Below are positions 63,607 through 64,000 of a stretch of 64,000 nt of DNA, one piece after another. Each line of letters begins with the position of its first letter. The first letter of the stretch is position 1. Source of the DNA: Methylocystis sp. KS32 (lineage in GTDB: Bacteria; Pseudomonadota; Alphaproteobacteria; Rhizobiales; Beijerinckiaceae). The stretch lies in NCBI GenBank assembly GCA_002862095.1, contig PHSQ01000001.1:1054001-1118000 (forward strand). The letters are read 5' to 3'. The notes beneath the pieces are model-generated. The model worked only from the letters and a program-made list of their open reading frames with translations. It ran no database searches and was not told the origin of the DNA. The position numbers and the translations under genes are program-made.

Positions 63607-64000
63607 TCAGATTATGGTCGGCTCGGTCTCGGCGGCCTCGAGATAAGCCCATTCTAACCATTGCGTCAGTATGGCGAGGTCGGCGGCTTCGACCGTGGCG
63701 CCGCACCAGATGCGCAGCCCCGGCGGCGCGTCGCGATAGGCTGCGAAATCGAAACCAGCGCCTTCTTGTTCGACAAGGGAAACCATTCTCTTGGCCAGCG
63801 CCTTTCGACGCTCGGCCGGCGTCTTCGCGACTTCTGGATCAGCGAATTGCAAGCACACGCTCGTGTTCGACCGGGCAGCCGGATCCTTTGCGAGAAAACT
63901 CAGCCAGGACGTTTTCTCGACCCAAGCGCCGACGACCGCGGCGTTTCGGTCCGTCCGGGCCATCAATTCGTCGAGCCCGCCGATGCTCTTCGCCCAATTC
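63607..64000 (-). CDS. serC: Phosphoserine aminotransferase SerC, C-terminal part (continues off the window)
   Basis: The last 130 codons of SerC, transaminating phosphohydroxypyruvate with glutamate. Codons run to the edge upstream of the ORF-track Met (NWAKSIGGLDELMARTDRN), matching the SerC sequence pattern; RSNTSVCLQFADP follows. The TTG in the ORF track is not the start. It lies upstream of serA on the same strand, giving serC-serA as one operon. Confidence 0.93.
   Translation of the reverse strand, partial: NWAKSIGGLDELMARTDRNAAVVGAWVEKTSWLSFLAKDPAARSNTSVCLQFADPEVAKTPAERRKALAKRMVSLVEQEGAGFDFAAYRDAPPGLRIWCGATVEAADLAILTQWLEWAYLEAAETEPTII

Noticed and set aside
1-64000. CRISPR array, prophage, toxin-antitoxin or defence cluster
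   Set aside because: No regularly spaced direct repeats, no phage structural genes and no recognisable toxin-antitoxin or restriction genes were seen. The repeats R1 and R2 are dispersed, not arrayed.

Overview
The window looks like chromosome of a high-GC alphaproteobacterial methylotroph, most likely a type II methanotroph of the Methylocystis/Methylosinus group. This is inferred from gene content: a cluster of archaeal-type genes for tetrahydromethanopterin/methylofuran cofactors, polyhydroxybutyrate (PHB) genes, a HoxF-type NAD-linked hydrogenase subunit, and alphaproteobacterial housekeeping neighbourhoods (mce-DUF1467, trpA-accD-folC, rsmB, SDHAF4-like). No methane or methanol oxidation gene lies in the window, so the genus is not proven.

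Layout. 1-5.5 kb: hoxU (edge) and hoxF, an hsp20 gene with a possible heat-responsive leader, and ppsA. 5.5-8.9 kb: phaC and a divergent PhaC-like hydrolase, then chaB. 8.9-16.8 kb: sugar block with a GH3 beta-glucosidase facing an apparent operon of an SbmA-like ABC protein with a degenerate ATPase domain, a PF10091 glycoamylase-like enzyme, a GH15 glucoamylase and glucokinase. 16.8-28.2 kb: mostly single housekeeping genes (ftsH, DEAD-box helicase, fabI, mce, an exported HbpS/GlcG-like protein, rsmB, SDHAF4-like, dienelactone hydrolase). 28.5-38.0 kb: kup, trpA-accD-folC, then five overlapping C1-cofactor genes (MfnB-FolB fusion, MfnE-like kinase, AfpA/DmrB-like flavoprotein, DUF6513, DUF447). 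38-49 kb: mutL, slipin, an orphan YejA-like binding protein with a degenerate AMP-binding protein, IalB, HspQ, a HIG1-like protein with a PduO adenosyltransferase, a transposase fragment in an AT-rich patch, yqeY and carA. 49-59 kb: a looser region with a small Cys-rich exported protein, an acyl-CoA dehydrogenase, a truncated IS5-type element, a degenerate CitE-like protein, an exported repeat protein, DUF2336, and a TPR-glycosyltransferase-DUF6165 fusion. 59-64 kb: patatin-adc-bdhA, then serC-serA.

Two dispersed repeat families were found by eye. R1 (about 190-210 bases, terminal inverted repeats related to GTCATTGCGAGCGAAGCAATCC) has copies near 19.9, 52.7 (inverted) and 59.15 kb. R2 (about 115 bases, a long hairpin plus a second hairpin, ends TAGAGC/GCTCTA) has full copies at 54.7 and 56.2 kb and a partial one at 51.5 kb that is fused to the truncated transposase and supplies its last codons.

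Functional threads: PHB synthesis and ketone-body use (phaC, adc, bdhA), intracellular glucan breakdown to glucose-6-phosphate (GH15, Glk), C1 carrier cofactor synthesis, and B12-linked methylmalonyl-CoA metabolism (mce, PduO). I saw no obvious defence system, CRISPR array, prophage or tRNA. The more unusual items are a recurring set of catalytically degenerate proteins (ABC ATPase, AMP-binding, CitE-like, truncated transposase), the fusions, and the repeats.
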